A DNA stretch of 64,000 nucleotides from Borreliella californiensis (lineage in GTDB: Bacteria; Spirochaetota; Spirochaetia; Borreliales; Borreliaceae). Position numbers and translations under genes: made by a program. Positions within the stretch are counted from its first letter, which is position 1. Each line of letters starts with the position of its first letter. The notes below the pieces were generated by a model that saw nothing but the letters and a program-made list of their open reading frames with translations, had not been told where the DNA came from and did not search any database. Positions 48,441 to 58,435 of this stretch are shown here, piece by piece. The stretch lies in assembly GCF_014205885.1 (NCBI RefSeq), contig NZ_JACHFB010000001.1, forward strand, positions 186,001 to 250,000, given 5' to 3'.

Positions 48441-49784
48441 ATGAAAAATATTGAAGCAAGAGGACAGCCAAATTTTCTTGGACTTATTCCTTTTTTTGTT
48501 TTTATTATTATCTATTTAGGTACGGGAATTTATTTGGGAGTTCTTGGTGTAGAAATGGCCTTTTACCAGCTGCCGGCTAGTGTTGCAATGTTTTTAGCTT
48601 CCATTGTTTGTTTTTTGGTGTTTAAAGGAAGATTTTCTGATAAAATTCACATATTTATTAAAGGGGCTGCTCAGTACGATATTATACTAATGTGTCTTAT
48701 TTTTATGCTTTCGGGAGCTTTCTCTTCTCTTTGCAAAGAAATAGGATGTGTTGAAACTGTAGCAAATTTGGGAATTAAATATATTAATCCCAATTGGATT
48801 GTTTCTGGTATATTTTTTGTAACCTGTTTTCTCTCTTTTTCTGCTGGTACTTCTGTTGGATCTATTGTTGCAATTGCTCCTATTGCCTTTAATATTGCTG
48901 TTAAAAGTGGTATTAATCCAAATTTAATAGCAGCATCTGTAATGTGTGGGGCCATGTTTGGAGATAATCTTTCTTTAATATCAGATACGACTATTGTATC
49001 TAGCCGAACTCAAGGTAGCAGCATCTTAGATGTTTTTATTAGTAGTAGTTTTTATGCTTTTCCATCTGCTATACTAACTTTTTTTTCTTTTTTCTTTCTT
49101 TCTGGGAATTTGCCTAATACCACAAATTTTTTACATGAAAGTTCAATAGATTTGGTGAAAACCATTCCTTATTTAATAATTATATTTTTTTCTTTGGCTG
49201 GAATGAATGTTTTTATAGTTCTTTTTTTAGGCATTTTCTCTATATGTTTTATTAGCATTTTGTATGGTAATTTATACTTTCTAGATGTAATGAAAAACAT
49301 TAATAAAGGGTTTTTAAATATGGCAGATTTAATTTTTCTCTCAATTTTAACAGGGGGAGTTTCTTTTGCTGTGATTCATAATGGAGGCTTTAAATGGCTA
49401 CTTATTAAATTAAAGTCTTTAATTAGAGGAAAAAGTTCAGCGGAATTTTCTATTGGGGCTTTTGTTTCAATAGTTGATGTTTTTCTTGCTAATAACACAA
49501 TTGCTATACTTATTTGCGGCAAAGTAGCAAAAAAGATAGCTTTTGAAAATAATATCAGCGTTCAAAGGAGTGCTTCTATTTTAGATATGTTCTCTTGTAT
49601 TTTTCAGGGCATTATTCCTTATGGTGCTCAAATGATTATTTTAGTGAGCTTTTCAAATGGACTTGTGTCGCCAATTAGTGTTTTACCATTTTTAGTTTAT
49701 TTTGAATTTTTATTGTTTTTTGTTATTTTATCTATTTTGGGTCTTGATATAAAAAAACTTTTTTTATTTTTTTTAAAAAAATGA
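48441..49784 (+). CDS. nhaC: Na+/H+ antiporter, NhaC family (copy 1)
   Basis: About 447 residues with 11-12 hydrophobic segments. NhaC-family stretches: FLSFSAGTSVGSIVAIAPIAF, GAMFGDNLSLISDTTIVSSRTQG and FLANNTIAI. It exchanges Na+ (or other substrates in this family) for H+ across the inner membrane. The ATG at 48441 follows AAGGATG; another ATG at 48435 overlaps that ribosome site and is unlikely. It is a tandem paralogue of the next gene. Confidence 0.93.
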   Translation: MKNIEARGQPNFLGLIPFFVFIIIYLGTGIYLGVLGVEMAFYQLPASVAMFLASIVCFLVFKGRFSDKIHIFIKGAAQYDIILMCLIFMLSGAFSSLCKEIGCVETVANLGIKYINPNWIVSGIFFVTCFLSFSAGTSVGSIVAIAPIAFNIAVKSGINPNLIAASVMCGAMFGDNLSLISDTTIVSSRTQGSSILDVFISSSFYAFPSAILTFFSFFFLSGNLPNTTNFLHESSIDLVKTIPYLIIIFFSLAGMNVFIVLFLGIFSICFISILYGNLYFLDVMKNINKGFLNMADLIFLSILTGGVSFAVIHNGGFKWLLIKLKSLIRGKSSAEFSIGAFVSIVDVFLANNTIAILICGKVAKKIAFENNISVQRSASILDMFSCIFQGIIPYGAQMIILVSFSNGLVSPISVLPFLVYFEFLLFFVILSILGLDIKKLFLFFLKK

Positions 49785-49882
49785 AAATTTTGAAAATTTT
49801 AAGATATGCATTGTTTAATTTTTTTTATTTTATTTAGAATAAATTGTTAATAATTATATTATATGATTTAGGAGGGTTAAAG

Positions 49883-51244
49883 TTGGAAAGAGATTTGAAA
49901 TTGGAAAGAGAAACTAATGTAGTTCCAAATTTTTGGGGACTTATGCCTTTTTTTCTTTTCATAGGGATTTATATTGGCACAGGACTTGTTCTTTATTTTA
50001 ATGGTGTAGAAAGAGCATTTTATCAAATGCCCCCCGTAGTTGCTATGTTTATTGCTATTGTTTTGACATTTATTATTTTTAGGGGATCTTTTTTGGCAAA
50101 AATGAATAAATTCATTGAGGGGTGCGCCCAACAAGATGTTATTTTTATATCTTTAATATTTATGTTGTCAGGTGCTTTTTCTGCTGTTTGTAAAGAAATA
50201 GGAAGTGTAGATGCTGTAGTAAATATTGGTCTTAAATATGTCCCATTGAATTTGTTAGTATGTGGCATTTTTTTAATTACTCTTTTTTTATCTTTTTCTA
50301 CAGGAAGTTTTATGGGGACTATTGTTGCTGTTGCTCCTATTGCCTTGGAACTTGCAGATAAGGTGAACATCTCTCTTCCATTGATTGCTGGTACTATTCT
50401 TAGCGCTGGTGCATTTGGGGACAATATGTCTTTAATATCAGATACCCCTATTATTTCAAGTCATACTCAAAAGGTTAATATTGTTGATGTTTTTAAAAAT
50501 GGAGCTTTTTATACGTTTCCAGCAGCAATTTTATCAAGTATTGCTTTTGCAATTTTAGGTTCTTATTATTGCAAGGCTGATAGTTTTATTATTGAGCCTG
50601 GTGAGATAAATTTTTTTAAAATTATTCCATATATTTTTGTTATGGTTGTTGCAATTTCAGGCTTTGATGTATTTTTAGCCTTGTTTTTAGGTATTGTTGT
50701 TGCTAGTATTATTGGAATTTATTACTCAGATATTACTTTTTTGTTGCTGGTGAAAAAAATCAATGAAGGATTTTTAGGTCTAGGGGAAATGTTTATTCTT
50801 GTTGTTTTTACGGGTGGAATTTCTTATATGACAATTAAGTATGGAGGGTTTGATTGGTTGTTTTTAAAATTGCAAAGAATGTCAAAGTCTAAAAGAACCT
50901 CGGAATTTGTAATTGTTGTTTTAGTTGGCATTTTGACCATGTTTCTTGCAAATAATGGACTTGCTATTTTAATGAGTGGTTCTGTTGTAAGAGCAATAAC
51001 TAAGGAGAATAATTTAAACTCAAGGCGTATTGCGGCTTTACTTTGTATGTCTTCGTGCTTTTTTTTAAGCATTTTGCCTCATAGTATGCATGTTATAGCT
51101 CTTGTAGATTTTACAAAAGGCAAGCTTTCTCCTTTTGACATTTTTCCGTTTTTAATTTATCAAGGATTTTTGGTCTTATTGATTGCTTTATCTATAATTG
51201 GACTTGATATAAAATTAGTATTTAAACCTTTTTTAAAAAAATAG
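49883..51244 (+). CDS. nhaC: Na+/H+ antiporter, NhaC family (copy 2)
   Basis: About 453 residues, colinear with copy 1 from WGLMPFFLFIGIYIGTGL to the C terminus. Shared motifs include AFYQMP, SFSTGSFMGTIVAVAPIA and GDNMSLISDTPIISSHTQ. The frame is open from 49844, but the ribosome site AGGAGGG lies 8 nt before a TTG at 49883, which I take as the start. Divergence between the copies is high, so the duplication is old and the substrates may differ. Confidence 0.9.
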   Translation: MERDLKLERETNVVPNFWGLMPFFLFIGIYIGTGLVLYFNGVERAFYQMPPVVAMFIAIVLTFIIFRGSFLAKMNKFIEGCAQQDVIFISLIFMLSGAFSAVCKEIGSVDAVVNIGLKYVPLNLLVCGIFLITLFLSFSTGSFMGTIVAVAPIALELADKVNISLPLIAGTILSAGAFGDNMSLISDTPIISSHTQKVNIVDVFKNGAFYTFPAAILSSIAFAILGSYYCKADSFIIEPGEINFFKIIPYIFVMVVAISGFDVFLALFLGIVVASIIGIYYSDITFLLLVKKINEGFLGLGEMFILVVFTGGISYMTIKYGGFDWLFLKLQRMSKSKRTSEFVIVVLVGILTMFLANNGLAILMSGSVVRAITKENNLNSRRIAALLCMSSCFFLSILPHSMHVIALVDFTKGKLSPFDIFPFLIYQGFLVLLIALSIIGLDIKLVFKPFLKK

Positions 51245-51250
51245 CCACTA

Positions 51251-51312
51251 AACTTAAAAGCTTTAAATTTTAAAAGCTTTTAAGTTCTGTTGAATTTAAA
51301 TATTTAAATTCA
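51251..51312. terminator. tandem hairpins between nhaC-2 and potD
   Basis: A perfect 14-bp inverted repeat (51251-51264 / 51273-51286, 8-nt loop) is followed by a 22-bp perfect palindrome (51291-51312, half-site TGAATTTAAAT). The palindrome ends with the potD stop codon (51310-51312). Together they can end transcripts from both directions. Confidence 0.75.
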
Positions 51313-52356
51313 AGAAGATAGATTTAAATATATTTTGAGGATTTCTTCTTTTATTTTTTTAGGTATTTTTTTAAAAATTTCAAATTTGGAAAAATCTTTT
51401 GGTATAAATTTTTCTTCTAAATATAATTTCATTTCGGGATTATTTTTTGCTTCTTCTTCTATTCTTTTTATTACGTTTTTGTTTGGAGAATTATATCTAG
51501 TTTCTTTGAAATTTTTGTAAGATGGTTCATTCTCATATAGAAAGTTTATAAACTTGTAAGCCAATTGTTTATTTGGAGCATCAATAGGAATTACAAATGC
51601 GTCTATCCATAAATTGGTGTTTTCTGGTGCGTAAAAATCTAAGTTTTTGTCTTTTAACATAGCGCTTTGTGCTTCACCGCTCCATGTGAGTTGAATAGAT
51701 GCTTCTCCATTTAGCATTAATGATTTTGCAGGCACATCTGAGAAATATCCAATTAATAGTGGATTTTGGATTTTTAAAAGTTTTCCAGCTTCTTTAATTT
51801 TATCTGTATCATGTTCATTTATCGAATATCCAAGTTTTTTTAAAGCAACTCCAATATTGTCTTTAGGGGAATCTAGCATTGTAATCTCTTTTTTGTATTT
51901 TTTATTAAATAATATGTCAAAACCTTGCATGTCATTTAAATCTATTTTAGTTTTGTTATAAAGTATTCCCATTAATCCCCAATAGGCTGGCACTGAATAA
52001 AGATTGCCAGGATCATGTTCTAGGTTTGTAAGATTTTGAGTAATATTTTTTGTTACATTTGGCAATTTTGAGTAATCTAATTTTTCAATTTTGCCTTCAT
52101 CGATTAATTCTTGGATTAAATATTCTGATGGAACTATTATATCGTAGTAATTCCTTGTGTTATTAAATTTAGCCATCATTTCTTCATTGTTGTGAAAGAT
52201 TTCATAATTAATTTTTATATTGTTTTCCTTTTCAAATTGATCTAATAAAGTTTCGTCAATATATTCTGCCCAATTAAATACGTTTAAAGTTATGGTGTCT
52301 TTGTTAGTGCAATCGAAAGTTGTAAGAATTGCTATTAATATAAAAATTTTTTTCAT
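51310..52356 (-). CDS. potD: spermidine/putrescine-binding protein
   Basis: A 348-residue periplasmic solute-binding protein: LNVFNWAEYIDETLLDQFEKE at the mature N terminus, YDIIVPSEY, and LTWSGEAQSAM, all PotD-like. The N terminus ends ILTTFDCTNKD; Cys16 may be lipidated (loose lipobox), otherwise it is a signal-anchored form. It captures polyamines for PotABC. B. burgdorferi lacks evident polyamine synthesis, so uptake matters. It is the last gene of potABCD. Confidence 0.94.
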   Translation of the reverse strand: MKKIFILIAILTTFDCTNKDTITLNVFNWAEYIDETLLDQFEKENNIKINYEIFHNNEEMMAKFNNTRNYYDIIVPSEYLIQELIDEGKIEKLDYSKLPNVTKNITQNLTNLEHDPGNLYSVPAYWGLMGILYNKTKIDLNDMQGFDILFNKKYKKEITMLDSPKDNIGVALKKLGYSINEHDTDKIKEAGKLLKIQNPLLIGYFSDVPAKSLMLNGEASIQLTWSGEAQSAMLKDKNLDFYAPENTNLWIDAFVIPIDAPNKQLAYKFINFLYENEPSYKNFKETRYNSPNKNVIKRIEEEAKNNPEMKLYLEEKFIPKDFSKFEIFKKIPKKIKEEILKIYLNLSS

Positions 52357-52376
52357 AAGTACCCCTTTTTTTCATT

Positions 52377-53168
52377 TTAAAGCTCAGCATCTGTTGTTAA
52401 TTTTTTAATTCCTATAAATTTATTAATAATAAACAAAAGGCTCAATATTGTAAAAAACAATATTGCAGAAATAGCATTTATTACGGGTTTGATGCCCCTT
52501 TTTGTTAGCGAGTTTATTAAGATAGATAAATTATTAAATCCCTGCCCAGTAGTGAAAAATGATATCAGAAAATCATCTATTGATAATGTGAAGGCAATAA
52601 GAGCCCCAGTTGCTATGCTTCCGACGATTTCCGGATAAATTATATTGAAGAATATCTGAATTTCTGAGGCTCCAAGATCTTTGGCAGCATCAATAATATT
52701 GTTGGGAAGAGAATATAATTTGGGTAAAATTATTATTACTACGTATGGTGTTGAAAAAATTATATGTGATATTAGCATTGTGGAAAATCCCAATTGCATT
52801 TTTATTGTAGAATAAAATGTCATTAAGCTTATTCCTGTTACGATGTCAGGATTAATTATTGTTATTTTATTTGCTGATAATAATATTGTTTTTAATTTTT
52901 TGTTTTCTGATTTATAAATTGCATAAGCACCAATAATTCCAATAACAACAGAGGTCAAAGATGAGATTGTAGCTATTAAAATGGTGTTAAATATTGCTGA
53001 TTTGATTTGACTTGAGGCAAAAATTTCTTTATACCATTTTAGACTAAATCCTTGCCATATAAAACCACTGTCACCAGAGTTAAAAGAATAAATTATTAAG
53101 ATTATTATTGGAAGGTAAATAAAGCTGAGTATTAGAAATAAGAAAATGTTTTTAAAGGCCCTAAACAT
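52377..53168 (-). CDS. potC: polyamine ABC transporter permease PotC
   Basis: A 263-residue inner-membrane permease with six hydrophobic segments and the ABC-coupling (EAA) loop AAKDLGASEIQIFFNIIYPEI. It pairs with PotB. It starts 3 bp after potB; it is in the same unit as potD. Confidence 0.94.
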   Translation of the reverse strand: MFRAFKNIFLFLILSFIYLPIIILIIYSFNSGDSGFIWQGFSLKWYKEIFASSQIKSAIFNTILIATISSLTSVVIGIIGAYAIYKSENKKLKTILLSANKITIINPDIVTGISLMTFYSTIKMQLGFSTMLISHIIFSTPYVVIIILPKLYSLPNNIIDAAKDLGASEIQIFFNIIYPEIVGSIATGALIAFTLSIDDFLISFFTTGQGFNNLSILINSLTKRGIKPVINAISAILFFTILSLLFIINKFIGIKKLTTDAEL

Positions 53169-53171
53169 ATT

Positions 53172-53981
53172 TTACTCCCCATTATTTTTTCGCATTAATT
53201 TTAATATTATTAAATTAAAAATTAATATTACTAACATTAAAATAAATGAAATTGCAGCTCCAGTATTCCAGTCTTCTATAAAGAGAAACTGTTTACTTAT
53301 TAGATTTCCTATTAAAATTTGTTTAGAGCCTCCTAGCAAATCTGAAATGATAAATACCGTAATTGAAGGAATAAATACCATAATTATTCCTGTTGCTAGG
53401 TAAGAGAGCGTTAGGGGTATTTTTATATAAAGCAATATTTGCCACATTCTTGCTCCAAGATCTTGTGCCGCTTCAATGTATTCTGGTTTAATTTTTAAAA
53501 GTCCTGTGTATATTGGCAAGATCATGAAAGGCAGAAAATTGTATACCATGCCTATTGTAACAGCCTGTTCATTATAAAGAAGATCTAAAGTTCCAATTCC
53601 GATCTTTTCAAATAAGTTATTGATGAATCCGTTTTTTCCAAGTATTCTCATCCAGGCATAAGTTCTAAGCAGTGTATTTATCCACATCGGAAGTATTATC
53701 ATGATTATTAATTTATTTTGAGCACTTTTTTTTGATAATGAAATTATCCAGGCGGCAGGATAGCCTATTAAAATGCAAAAAATTGTTGCTATTGTTGCGA
53801 GTTTTAGACTTCTTGAAAAGATATTAAGATAACTTGGATTTAAAAGTTCAATGAAATTATAGATTGTAAATTCGTGTTTTTCATTTAAAAATCCAAGCAA
53901 TATTATTATTAGTAAGGGGAAAATACTAAATGTTAATAGGAATATAGAATATATGATTAATATCAATTTTTTCACAACCAT
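53172..53981 (-). CDS. potB: polyamine ABC transporter permease PotB
   Basis: A 269-residue permease with six hydrophobic segments and the EAA loop AAQDLGARMWQILLYIKIPL. LPMWINTLLRTYAWMRILG is a typical PotB stretch. Its ATG overlaps the potA stop by one base (TAATG), so translation is coupled. Confidence 0.94.
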   Translation of the reverse strand: MVVKKLILIIYSIFLLTFSIFPLLIIILLGFLNEKHEFTIYNFIELLNPSYLNIFSRSLKLATIATIFCILIGYPAAWIISLSKKSAQNKLIIMIILPMWINTLLRTYAWMRILGKNGFINNLFEKIGIGTLDLLYNEQAVTIGMVYNFLPFMILPIYTGLLKIKPEYIEAAQDLGARMWQILLYIKIPLTLSYLATGIIMVFIPSITVFIISDLLGGSKQILIGNLISKQFLFIEDWNTGAAISFILMLVILIFNLIILKLMRKNNGE

Positions 53982-55024
53982 TATTCCTTGTGCATAACAT
54001 GAATGTCATCAGGTTCTAAGAATATGTCAACCTCTTCTCCAACTTTTGTAAGTCTTGTGCTTTGAACTATCCAATTTGTTTTTTGAATTTCTAGAGTCAT
54101 TTCGTAATGAACTCCTTGAAAAATTGCTGATGTTATAGTTCCGCTTAAATGCCCTTTTCCTTTTGGAAGAAGTTTTACATCTTCTGGGCGTATTACAAGG
54201 TCAACTGCTTCTTCAGCTTCAAATCCCTTGTCAAGGCATTCAAATTCATGGCCTAGCAAACTTACAACTAGTTCTTTTTTGTATGTTCCATCAAAAATAT
54301 TACTTTCTCCGATAAAATCGGCTACAAATTTTGTTTTAGGCTCATTGTAAATTTCTTCAGGTGTTCCTACTTGTAAAATTATTCCTTCATTCATTACAAC
54401 AATTCTATCACTCATTGTTAATGCTTCTTCTTGATCATGAGTAACGTATATGAATGTGATTCCAAGTTGGCGTTGTATTTTTTTTAATTCTTTTTGCATT
54501 TCTTGCCGCATTTTTAAATCAAGAGCAGAAAGTGGTTCATCTAGCAATAAAAGCCTGGGTTCCATTACTATTGCTCTTGCTATTGCAACTCTTTGTTTTT
54601 GCCCTCCTGATAGTTCGTTAATATTTCTGTATGCATATTTTGGCATTCCTATTAATGAGAGAGATGTTTTTACTTTTTCTTTGATTATATCTTTTGGCGT
54701 TTTTTTCATTCTAAGTCCAAATGAAATATTGTCAAAAACATTCATATGGGGGAAAAGCGCATAATTTTGAAATACAGTATTAATTTCTCTTTTGTTTGGG
54801 TTAGTTTTAGATATTTCTTTAGAAAAAAAATAAATTTCTCCATTTTTTTGATTTAAAAAACCACCCAATATTTTTATTAATGTTGTTTTCCCACACCCAG
54901 ATGGGCCTAGTAATGTGATAAACTCATTTTTTTTAATTTTTAAATTAATGCTATCTAAAGTTTTGTTTCCATTGTTATCATAATAATGACTTAGATTTTT
55001 AATCTCTAGGATACAATTATCCAA
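53981..55024 (-). CDS. potA: polyamine ABC transporter ATPase PotA
   Basis: A 347-residue ABC ATPase: Walker [10 protein letters not shown] (about 39-47), Q loop [11 protein letters not shown], signature [14 protein letters not shown], Walker [13 protein letters not shown], and a C-terminal TOBE-type regulatory domain ([10 protein letters not shown]). The start is TTG, 10 nt after AAGGAGG; an in-frame stop lies between, so no earlier start is possible. It is the first gene of potABCD. Confidence 0.95.
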   Translation of the reverse strand: MDNCILEIKNLSHYYDNNGNKTLDSINLKIKKNEFITLLGPSGCGKTTLIKILGGFLNQKNGEIYFFSKEISKTNPNKREINTVFQNYALFPHMNVFDNISFGLRMKKTPKDIIKEKVKTSLSLIGMPKYAYRNINELSGGQKQRVAIARAIVMEPRLLLLDEPLSALDLKMRQEMQKELKKIQRQLGITFIYVTHDQEEALTMSDRIVVMNEGIILQVGTPEEIYNEPKTKFVADFIGESNIFDGTYKKELVVSLLGHEFECLDKGFEAEEAVDLVIRPEDVKLLPKGKGHLSGTITSAIFQGVHYEMTLEIQKTNWIVQSTRLTKVGEEVDIFLEPDDIHVMHKE

Positions 55025-55101
55025 CTAATTCCAACCTCCTTATGGCTGTATTAATACAAATCAAGATTATACTTAATATTATTATTTATGTAAATGCTTT
55101 T

Positions 55102-55941
55102 TTAAAAGGCATTATAATTCTTGTCAAGAATTATTTTGCCAAATTTACCTTCTCTGAATTCCTTGATTAATATTTTTGATGCTTTCTCAAGGTTAAGCTC
55201 ATTTTTTTTACCGATTAATTTTCTTGCTTTTGCAAAATTTTGTAGAATATCAAGTGAATTTTTATGATATATTTTGTATTTTTTTAGTAGAATATTTTTG
55301 TTATTTTGATCCATTATTTCAAGTAAATACAATGCAAGATCTATATTATCTACTATTTCATTTTTGATCATATCCAATATTGCAAGTTTTTTTGCAATCG
55401 ATTGGTCTATTAGATTATGCCATAAAATTCCCGGCATATCAAAAAGATTGATTTCTTCATTTATTTTTACTATTTGTATATTTTTAGTATATCCAGGTTT
55501 ATTAGCAACTTTTGCACTCTTTTTTCCGGATAATAGATTTATTATTGAAGATTTTCCAACATTTGGGACTCCAATAATCAAAACCTTTATTTTTTCTTTA
55601 TAATTTTTTATCTTTTTAACAATGGCCAATTTTTTAATAATATCTATTATTTGCTTGCGCATTCCTTTTTTGTAGATATTGCTTATTATTACAGTATTAC
55701 CTAGATTTTCGAAATATTTTTTCCATTTTATAATTTCTGATATTTGAGCAATATCAGATTTATGTAAAAGAATTATTTTAGCTTGATTTTTAATAATTTT
55801 TTCAGTTAATGGATTTTTACTACTAAATGGAGCTCTAGCATCAAGTATTTCTAGCACAATATTAGCTTTTTGTAAATTATTCTTTATTAGATCTAAGGCC
55901 CTTTTCATATGTCCAGGAAACCAGTTGATTTTATTTGCCAT
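55102..55941 (-). CDS. rbgA: ribosome biogenesis GTPase (RbgA/YlqF)
   Basis: A 279-residue circularly permuted GTPase: NWFPGHMKRAL at the start, then G4 LLHKSD, G1 GVPNVGKSS and G3 DMPG in that permuted order, and a C-terminal helical domain. RbgA helps late assembly of the 50S subunit. The ribosome site is weak. It is divergent from nanE. Confidence 0.94.
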   Translation of the reverse strand: MANKINWFPGHMKRALDLIKNNLQKANIVLEILDARAPFSSKNPLTEKIIKNQAKIILLHKSDIAQISEIIKWKKYFENLGNTVIISNIYKKGMRKQIIDIIKKLAIVKKIKNYKEKIKVLIIGVPNVGKSSIINLLSGKKSAKVANKPGYTKNIQIVKINEEINLFDMPGILWHNLIDQSIAKKLAILDMIKNEIVDNIDLALYLLEIMDQNNKNILLKKYKIYHKNSLDILQNFAKARKLIGKKNELNLEKASKILIKEFREGKFGKIILDKNYNAF

Positions 55942-56103
55942 GCCTAAATTATAGCTTAATGTTTATTGGATAATAAATTATTTTTGTTTTTATGTTGATA
56001 ATTTATGTTAATTCCCTTTAAAAGAATTGTTTTTTTTAAAGAAAAAATATAATCTGTATTTGAGTTTTTATATTTTTTTAAAAAAATAAATTTTATAGGA
56101 GGT

Positions 56104-56802
56104 TTGATTATTATTGCAAAAATCAAAAGAGGGTTAATAGTATCTTGTCAAGCTCTTGAAAACGAGCCTTTACACAGTAGTTTTATTATGTCTAAAATGG
56201 CTTTAGCAGCTAAAATAGGTGGAGCTATTGGAATAAGAGCCAACGGAGTTGATGATATTAGCCAGATTAAGTTGGAAGTTGATTTGCCAATAATAGGTAT
56301 TATTAAAAAAAATTATAATAATTGTGATGTGTTTATTACTCCTACCATGAAAGAGATTGATGAGCTTTGTAATGAAGGGGTAGATATAATTGCCCTTGAT
56401 GCCACTTTTAGGAATAGGCCTAATGGCGTACTACTTGATGATTTTTTTGAAAATATTAAAAAAAAATATCCAAAGCAGTGTTTGATGGCAGATATTTCTT
56501 CTTTAGATGAAGCTATTAATGCCGATAAATTGGGATTTGATTTTATTGGAACAACTTTGTATGGCTATACAAAAAGTACTAATGGTTTTAATATTGCAGA
56601 CAATGATTTTAATTTTTTAAAAACCTTACTTAATTCTAATTTGAAAGCTACTTTAATAGTGGAAGGGAAGATAGATACACCCCTAAAAGCTCAAAAATGC
56701 TTTGAAATGGGGGTTGATTTAGTAGTTGTGGGTGGTGCTATTACAAGGCCTGCTGAGATTACTAAAAAATTTGTAGAAAAAATAAATCAGATTAAAAAAT
56801 AA
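56104..56802 (+). CDS. nanE: N-acetylmannosamine-6-phosphate 2-epimerase
   Basis: A 232-residue TIM-barrel epimerase with [18 protein letters not shown] at the N terminus and [18 protein letters not shown] at the phosphate-binding C terminus. It turns ManNAc-6-P into GlcNAc-6-P. The start is unclear: a TTG at 56104 lies one base after AGGAGG, too close for normal use; the next three codons are all ATT and one of them (56110) would have ideal spacing. It is directly upstream of ptsG, 45 bp apart, so a linked sugar-uptake role is likely. Confidence 0.9.
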   Translation: MIIIAKIKRGLIVSCQALENEPLHSSFIMSKMALAAKIGGAIGIRANGVDDISQIKLEVDLPIIGIIKKNYNNCDVFITPTMKEIDELCNEGVDIIALDATFRNRPNGVLLDDFFENIKKKYPKQCLMADISSLDEAINADKLGFDFIGTTLYGYTKSTNGFNIADNDFNFLKTLLNSNLKATLIVEGKIDTPLKAQKCFEMGVDLVVVGGAITRPAEITKKFVEKINQIKK

Positions 56803-56847
56803 TTTTAAACAGTTGAATTAATTTATTTTTTATTTTAGGAGGGTTTT

Positions 56848-58395
56848 ATGTTAAAGGGTTTTGAACAAGCTCAAAAATTTGGACGTTCTTTTATGCTTCC
56901 CATTGCTATTTTGCCAGCAGCAGGGCTGCTTTTAGGAATTGGAGGCTCTCTTTCTAATCCAGAAACTGTTAAGTCGTATTCTTTTTTGAATATATTTTTA
57001 TTGCAATCAGTTTTCAAAATAATGAGTGCCTCAGGTTCTATTATTTTTTCAAATTTAGCACCAATATTTTCTATTGGAATTGCTGTTGGACTTGCTAAAT
57101 CAGATAAAGGTACATCCGGAATTGCAGCATTTATTGGCTATCTTGTAATGAATGCTACTATTGGGGTTTTAATTGATGTGTCAGGCAAAGCGGAGTCTTT
57201 TTCTAGTGGCGCTGTGGGTTTTGTTCTCGGGATTAAGACTTTAGAAACGGGGGTTTTTGGAGGGATTGTAGTTGGTATTTTGACTTATTATCTTCATTCT
57301 AGGTTTAACAAGGTAGATTTGCCCAAGGTCCTTGGATTTTTTTCTGGATCTAGATTTGTGCCGATTGTTGTTTCTTTTTCTAGTATTTTTCTTGCTGTTA
57401 TTATGTTTCTTTTTTGGCCATTTGTACAAAATGGAATTAATAAAGTAGGAGGCTTGGTAGATTCAACCGGTTATATTGGAACGCTTATTTATGGAATTTT
57501 TTTAAGAATGCTTGGACCTTTTGGCCTTCATCATATATTTTATTTGCCATTTTGGACAACAGGCCTTGGGGGATCTGTTATTATTGATGGAAGGTTAATC
57601 GAAGGGACTCAGAACATTTTCTTTGCAGAGCTTGCTGCTCAAGGTACAAATAGATTTTTTATTGGAACTAGTCGTTTTATGAGTGGACGATATATTACCA
57701 TGATGTTTGGTTTACCTGGAGCTGCACTTGCTCTATATTACACCGCAAAGCGTGAGGAGAGAACAAAAGTTTTTGGTCTTTTGATGTCCTCAGCTTTAAC
57801 ATCATTTTTGACAGGTATAACTGAACCTCTTGAATTTTCTTTTCTTTTTGTAGCCCCTATTCTTTATGTTGTTCATGCTACATTTGATGGATTTGCTTTC
57901 ATGCTGGCGCATATTCTTCAAATTACAATAGGTCAAACTTTTTCTGGAGGGTTTATTGATTTTATTCTTTTTGGTATTTTGCAGGGAAATTCAAGAACTA
58001 ATTGGCTTTTAGTACCAGTTGTAGGCATTATTTGGTTTTTTCTTTACTATGTTACTTTTATATTTTTAATAAATAAGTTTGATTTTAAAACTCCCGGCAG
58101 AACGCAAGATTTAAGTTCTGAGGATTCTCTAAGTTCTAAGAGTAGTAGTGAATTTGAAGAGAATTATGCTACTAAGGTTATTATCGGGCTTGGTGGCGCT
58201 TCAAATATTGTTGAGCTTGATTGTTGTGCAACTAGGCTAAGAATTACAGTAAAAGATGTTCTTAAAGTTTCTGAAAAAATTTTAAAAAAAACCGGTTCTA
58301 AAGGAGTAATTATTAAGGGCAATGGAGTTCAGGTAGTTTACGGACCAGGTGTTAGTGTCCTTAAGAATGAAATAGAAGAATTGCTAGAGGATTGA
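56848..58395 (+). CDS. ptsG: glucose-family PTS transporter, EIICB
   Basis: A 515-residue permease. EIIC (about 1-400): many hydrophobic segments, MLPIAILPAAGLLLGIGG, ITEPLEFSFLF. EIIB (about 430-515): DCCATRLRITV with the phosphorylated Cys (460). It has no EIIA, so it needs a separate Crr-type protein from elsewhere. Glucose, GlcNAc and maltose are possible substrates; the neighbouring nanE points to an amino sugar. AGGAGGG ribosome site 5 nt before ATG. Confidence 0.94.
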   Translation: MLKGFEQAQKFGRSFMLPIAILPAAGLLLGIGGSLSNPETVKSYSFLNIFLLQSVFKIMSASGSIIFSNLAPIFSIGIAVGLAKSDKGTSGIAAFIGYLVMNATIGVLIDVSGKAESFSSGAVGFVLGIKTLETGVFGGIVVGILTYYLHSRFNKVDLPKVLGFFSGSRFVPIVVSFSSIFLAVIMFLFWPFVQNGINKVGGLVDSTGYIGTLIYGIFLRMLGPFGLHHIFYLPFWTTGLGGSVIIDGRLIEGTQNIFFAELAAQGTNRFFIGTSRFMSGRYITMMFGLPGAALALYYTAKREERTKVFGLLMSSALTSFLTGITEPLEFSFLFVAPILYVVHATFDGFAFMLAHILQITIGQTFSGGFIDFILFGILQGNSRTNWLLVPVVGIIWFFLYYVTFIFLINKFDFKTPGRTQDLSSEDSLSSKSSSEFEENYATKVIIGLGGASNIVELDCCATRLRITVKDVLKVSEKILKKTGSKGVIIKGNGVQVVYGPGVSVLKNEIEELLED

Positions 58396-58403
58396 TTTTT
58401 TTA

Positions 58404-58435
58404 AATAAGTAATAGCCTTAAGGCTATTACTTATT
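58404..58435. terminator. 32-bp palindromic terminator, ptsG / lipase
   Basis: Perfect palindrome, half-site AATAAGTAATAGCCTT. It lies just after ptsG and contains the lipase stop codon (58427-58429), so it serves both convergent genes. Confidence 0.85.
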
